A stretch of 9,262 nucleotides of DNA. Source: Candidatus Omnitrophota bacterium (GTDB lineage Bacteria > Omnitrophota > Gorgyraeia > Duberdicusellales > 4484-171). The translations under genes were made by a program, and so were the position numbers. How positions within the stretch are numbered: the first letter of the stretch is position 1; each line of letters starts with the position of its first letter. The stretch is taken from contig JAFGHG010000112.1 of the NCBI GenBank assembly GCA_016939345.1, positions 1 through 9,262 on the forward strand, read 5' to 3'. The notes beneath the pieces were generated by a model. That model made no database searches. It was not told the DNA's origin and saw only the letters and a list, made by a program, of their open reading frames with translations. Positions 6,437-9,262 of the stretch are shown one piece after another.

Positions 6437-7405
6437 ATGTTTGAAATATTAAAGGGAAAAAAAGTTTTGGTAACCGGCGGGGCTGGATTTATCGGTTCCC
6501 ACATGGTCGATAGGTTATTAGAATTAGGCTCAAAAGTAATAGTGGTTGATAACCTTCTTACAGGCAATATCAATAATATAGAACATAATTTATCAAAAAT
6601 AGAATTTATCGAGGAGGACTTTAGTTCTGAAGAATTTCTTAACAAGCATCTAAAAGGCATTGATTATATCTCTCACCAGGCAGCTCTGCGCAGCGTACCA
6701 AAATCAGTAGAGATACCTTTTGACTACCACCAGGTTAATGTTACCGGGACCTTAAGGCTGTTGCTTAAAGCCAGGGATTTCGGCATAAAACGCATGGTTT
6801 TTGCATCAAGCAGTTCAGTCTATGGCCAGCGTTTTGATTTTCCTGAAAAAGAGAGTGACTATCCAAGACCTGTTTCACCCTATGCGGCCAGTAAGCTTTT
6901 AGGTGAAGTCTATGCTTATCTTTTTACAGAGCTTTACCGGTTACCAGTAGTATCATTGCGCTATTTTAATGTTTTTGGCCCAAGGCAGTCTCTTGAGAAC
7001 CAGTATGCGGTAGTGGTCCCGAAGTTCATAACCTGCCTGTTGCAAGGAGAAAGGCCTCCGGTTTACGGTGATGGGAATCAGGAGAGAGATTTTACCTACA
7101 TAGAAAACGTAGTTGAAGCCAATATCTTGGCTTTGGTCAAAGACAAGGCCATTGGAGAAATATTTAATGTGGCTAGTTCAAATCCTCAATCAGTCAACAG
7201 CCTACTAAGGGCTCTTAAAGAGATAACAGGCATTAATATTGAGCCGCAATATCTGGACGAAAGGCCGGGAGATGTTCAAAAAACCCAGGCAGACATCAAT
7301 AAAACCACTGATTTGCTTGGCTGGCAGCCAAAGATCGATTTTTATCAAGGCCTAAAGCATACTGTAAACTGGTTTAAAGAAAATAAGGTAAAGGAGTCAA
7401 AATGA
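6437..7405 (+). CDS. NAD-dependent sugar-nucleotide 4-epimerase (WbpP/TviC/GalE-like)
   Basis: A complete 322-residue extended short-chain dehydrogenase/reductase. It has the NAD motif TGGAGFIGSH (13-22), D38 after the second strand, AALRSVPKSVE (82-92), catalytic-loop SSSSVYG (124-130), and the YxxxK pair Y149/K153 in SPYAASK. Further on are LRYFNVFGPRQ (174-184), VYGDGNQERDFTYI (209-222) and RPGDV (276-280) with LGWQPK near the C-terminus. The AALRSVPKS and LRYFNVFGPRQ...YAVVVPKF patterns resemble WbpP/TviC and related epimerases that accept N-acetylated sugars. The predicted reaction is inversion at C4 of UDP-GlcNAc or UDP-GlcNAcA to the galacto form. A plain UDP-glucose/galactose 4-epimerase is possible. 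It does not resemble the UDP-glucuronate 4-epimerase subgroup. Position directly after a WbpA-like gene matches the Vi-antigen TviB-TviC arrangement. It overlaps the next gene by four bases (ATGA). Confidence 0.87.
   Translation: MFEILKGKKVLVTGGAGFIGSHMVDRLLELGSKVIVVDNLLTGNINNIEHNLSKIEFIEEDFSSEEFLNKHLKGIDYISHQAALRSVPKSVEIPFDYHQVNVTGTLRLLLKARDFGIKRMVFASSSSVYGQRFDFPEKESDYPRPVSPYAASKLLGEVYAYLFTELYRLPVVSLRYFNVFGPRQSLENQYAVVVPKFITCLLQGERPPVYGDGNQERDFTYIENVVEANILALVKDKAIGEIFNVASSNPQSVNSLLRALKEITGINIEPQYLDERPGDVQKTQADINKTTDLLGWQPKIDFYQGLKHTVNWFKENKVKESK
7391..7396 (+). promoter_or_regulatory. Strong ribosome binding site of the UDP-glucuronate decarboxylase gene
   Basis: AAGGAG sits 5 bases before ATG 7402 and lies within the last codons of the epimerase gene. 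Together with the ATGA stop/start overlap (7402-7405) it indicates coupled translation of the two short-chain dehydrogenase/reductase enzymes. Confidence 0.7.
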
Positions 7406-8331
7406 AAATCCTTATAACTGGCGGAGCGGGTTTTATCGGTTCGCACTTATGCCGTCGTCTCCTGAATGACGGACATAATGTTATTTGTGTAGATAATTGC
7501 ATAACCGGCTCAAAAAATAATATCGAGGAACTGCTGTATAATACTAATTTTAAGTTTATCGAGTTCGATATTTCAGAGTCTTTATATATAAAAGGAGAGC
7601 TGGATTGGGTTCTTCATTTTGCCTCCATTGCCTCACCTAAACATTATTTAGGCTACCCGATAAAAACCCTTAAGTCAGGATTACTGGGGACCCATAACTG
7701 CTTGGGCATTGCCAAGCATAAAAAAGCCAAGTTTTTTTTGGCTTCAACTTCTGAAGTTTACGGCGATCCTCTTATTCATCCTCAGATTGAAGAATACTGG
7801 GGTAATGTCAACAGCGTAGGGGTAAGAGGCTGCTATGATGAGAGCAAACGGGCAGCTGAAGCACTTGCTTATGCCTATATGAGGCAGCATGATCTTAATG
7901 TCAGAGTAGCCAGGATTTTTAATACCTATGGTCCGAACATGCATCCCGATGACGGCAGAGTAGTATCAAATTTTATTGTTCAGGGATTGCATGGCAAAGA
8001 TATTACTATTTTTGGCGACGGAAGCCAAAGCCGTTCATTTTGTTATGTAGACGATTTGATAGAAGGCATAATAAGGCTTATGGATATAGATTATCAAATG
8101 CCGATCAATCTCGGAAATCCCAGTGAATTTTCAATATCTGAATTAGCCAACCTTGTGCTTAAGTTGACCAACTCCAAATCAAAGATAAAATATTCCGATC
8201 TTCCGGAAGATGACCCAAGGCAAAGACAGCCGGACATAAAAAAAGCCATACAGATGCTTCATTGGGAGCCGAAAGTCATCCTTGAGGATGGCTTGAAGGA
8301 GACCATAGAATATTTTAAGCTAACCACTTAA
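7402..8331 (+). CDS. uxs: UDP-glucuronate decarboxylase (UDP-xylose synthase)
   Basis: A complete 309-residue extended short-chain dehydrogenase/reductase, matching the usual size of bacterial UXS without a membrane anchor. It oxidises UDP-glucuronate at C4, decarboxylates it, and reduces it to UDP-xylose using bound NAD. Visible features are TGGAGFIGSH (6-15), D31 after the second strand, the UXS signature ASPKHYLGYP (78-87), STSEVYGDP (115-123) with catalytic S117/E118, and YWGNVN (132-137). These are followed by CYDESKR (144-150) with Y145/K149, RIFNTYGPNM (171-180), DGRVVSNF (184-191) and DPRQRQPDI (271-279), whose R275 matches the family active-site arginine. The ST-SE pair and YWGNVN separate it from dTDP-glucose dehydratases, which have an Asp-Glu pair. 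Its substrate would come from ugd at 3657-5003, making a complete UDP-glucose to UDP-xylose route. The only oddity seen is ESK in place of the more usual EGK after the catalytic tyrosine. Confidence 0.94.
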   Translation: MKILITGGAGFIGSHLCRRLLNDGHNVICVDNCITGSKNNIEELLYNTNFKFIEFDISESLYIKGELDWVLHFASIASPKHYLGYPIKTLKSGLLGTHNCLGIAKHKKAKFFLASTSEVYGDPLIHPQIEEYWGNVNSVGVRGCYDESKRAAEALAYAYMRQHDLNVRVARIFNTYGPNMHPDDGRVVSNFIVQGLHGKDITIFGDGSQSRSFCYVDDLIEGIIRLMDIDYQMPINLGNPSEFSISELANLVLKLTNSKSKIKYSDLPEDDPRQRQPDIKKAIQMLHWEPKVILEDGLKETIEYFKLTT

Positions 8332-8349
8332 ATCATAAATTATTTAACA

Positions 8350-9262
8350 ATGGCCATACCCCAACTTGATCTTAAAGCCGAATACGATTACCTAAAGAAA
8401 GATATCAGCAGGAACATAAATGCCTGCATTAAGTATCAGCAATGGATACTCGGGCCTTCAGTGAAAGAGTGTGAGCAGAGTATCGCCGAATATCTAAAAT
8501 CCAGAAATGTTACAGGGGTTGCCTCAGGGACTGATGCCTTGTTATTGTCCTTGCGGGCAGTTGCCCTGATTAAAAAAGGCCGGGCCTATTTTAGATCAGA
8601 CGATGAGATAATTACTACTCCCTTTACTTTTGTTGCTACTGCTGAGGCTATAGCCAGAGCCGGAGCAAAACCTGTTTTTGTTGATATAGATCCTGATACT
8701 TATAATCTTGATCCTAAGGCTCTTGAGAAGGCTGTTAATAAAAAAACCGCAGGGATCATGCCTGTTCATCTTTACGGCTTGGCCTGCGATATGGAAAGGA
8801 TTAGCCGGGTGGCAAAGAAAAACGGTCTTTTTATCGTTGAAGATTGCGCTCAGTCTTTCGGCGGCGAGTATAAGGGGAAAAAACTAGGAACTTTTGGCGA
8901 TTGTGGCGCTTTTAGTTTTTTCCCTTCCAAGAACCTGGGCTCCTGGGGCGATGCAGGGTGTATATGCACTGACAGCAAAAAAATAGCAGACTGCTTAAGG
9001 TCTTTAAGGCACCACGGCCAGGAGAAAAACGGCGAGGTTAAAAATTTAGGCTATAATTCCCGCCTGGATACAATTCAAGCAGCTGTAATATCTGCAAAGT
9101 TGAAGTATATCGATCAATTTAACCGGGCAAGGAAGAAAGTCGCCAAGACTTACAAGCAACATCTAAAAGGACAAAAGTTTATAACCATTCCTTTTGAGCC
9201 TTTGGAAAGCTCTCATTCCTGGGCTCTTTATACCGTAAGGGTTAAAGCCAAGAGAGATAAAC
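8350..9262 (+). CDS. DegT/DnrJ/EryC1/StrS-family sugar aminotransferase, 3' end cut by the window edge
   Basis: An open frame from ATG 8350 to the window end gives 304 residues; the family is usually about 360-400, so the last quarter or less is missing. It is a PLP-dependent fold-type I enzyme that puts an amino group on a keto sugar nucleotide, with glutamate usually the donor. Landmarks are IPQLDLKAEY (3-12), ILGPSVKECE (33-42), VASGTDALLLSLR (57-69), PFTFVATAEAI (91-101), VDIDPDTYNLDP (111-122), MPVHLYG (137-143), EDCAQSFGG (164-172) with PLP-contacting D165 and Q168, SFFPSKNLG (189-197) with Schiff-base lysine K194, and NSRLD (236-240). The general resemblance is to WbpE-type aminotransferases, but the exact sugar cannot be read from sequence. 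No Shine-Dalgarno is visible before the ATG, which is 18 bases after the decarboxylase stop. A short insertion lies at about 73-85. The dehydrogenase at 5100-6404 suggests a 3-amino uronic acid route. Confidence 0.92.
   Translation, partial: MAIPQLDLKAEYDYLKKDISRNINACIKYQQWILGPSVKECEQSIAEYLKSRNVTGVASGTDALLLSLRAVALIKKGRAYFRSDDEIITTPFTFVATAEAIARAGAKPVFVDIDPDTYNLDPKALEKAVNKKTAGIMPVHLYGLACDMERISRVAKKNGLFIVEDCAQSFGGEYKGKKLGTFGDCGAFSFFPSKNLGSWGDAGCICTDSKKIADCLRSLRHHGQEKNGEVKNLGYNSRLDTIQAAVISAKLKYIDQFNRARKKVAKTYKQHLKGQKFITIPFEPLESSHSWALYTVRVKAKRDK

Noticed and set aside
6475..7445. Near-repeat of about 27 bases between the starts of the epimerase and decarboxylase genes (about 6475-6502 and 7420-7446)
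   Set aside because: Both encode the conserved NAD-binding GGAGFIGSH motif and differ mainly at third positions, so this is shared protein constraint rather than a DNA repeat.
7699..7744. Two adjacent 7-bp inverted repeats (TGCTTGG/CCAAGCA and AAGCCAA/TTGGCTT, the latter with a T-rich loop) inside the UDP-xylose synthase gene
   Set aside because: Stems this short are expected about ten times per window by chance, and neither is followed by a terminator-like T-run.

Overview
The window reads as one continuous plus-strand gene cluster from a Gram-negative (diderm, LPS-bearing) bacterium. The outer-membrane assembly protein LptD is the direct evidence for that envelope type. The base composition leans AT, the proteins are lysine-rich, and a ROK sugar kinase and a small transaldolase lie next to lptD and nucleotide-sugar genes. 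That combination suggests an uncultured lineage such as Omnitrophota, but this is a low-confidence inference from overall style. Nothing in the window fixes the taxonomy. There are no RNA genes, mobile elements, CRISPR arrays or convincing terminators.

Layout: 1-771 is the 3' part of a ROK-family sugar kinase, cut by the left edge. 793-1452 is a small transaldolase (TalC/FSA family) whose active-site residues favour true transaldolase. About 1463-3646 is LptD. 3657-5003 is UDP-glucose 6-dehydrogenase. A 96-base gap follows (5004-5099), the largest in the window. 5100-6404 is a second nucleotide-sugar dehydrogenase of the WbpA/TviB (UDP-GlcNAc) type. 6437-7405 is a WbpP/TviC-like 4-epimerase. 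7402-8331 is UDP-glucuronate decarboxylase (UDP-xylose synthase), overlapping the epimerase by ATGA. 8350-9262 is a DegT/DnrJ/EryC1/StrS sugar aminotransferase cut by the right edge. Gaps other than 5004-5099 are 32 bases or less, so the genes are probably co-transcribed, with a possible second transcription start in the 96-base gap.

How they work together: the kinase and transaldolase handle hexose and sugar phosphates. LptD inserts finished LPS into the outer leaflet. The remaining five genes make sugar donors for surface glycans. Ugd plus the decarboxylase give UDP-glucose to UDP-glucuronate to UDP-xylose. The WbpA-like enzyme plus the epimerase resemble the Vi-antigen TviB/TviC pair and would give UDP-GlcNAcA/UDP-GalNAcA. 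The aminotransferase implies an amino sugar, for example a 3-amino uronic acid if WbpB- and WbpD-like partners lie beyond the right edge. No glycosyltransferase, flippase or polymerase is visible, so the final polysaccharide cannot be named. I found recognisable enzyme families throughout and no evidence of an undescribed system. The best non-coding oddity is a perfect 10-base-pair hairpin inside the WbpA-like gene.
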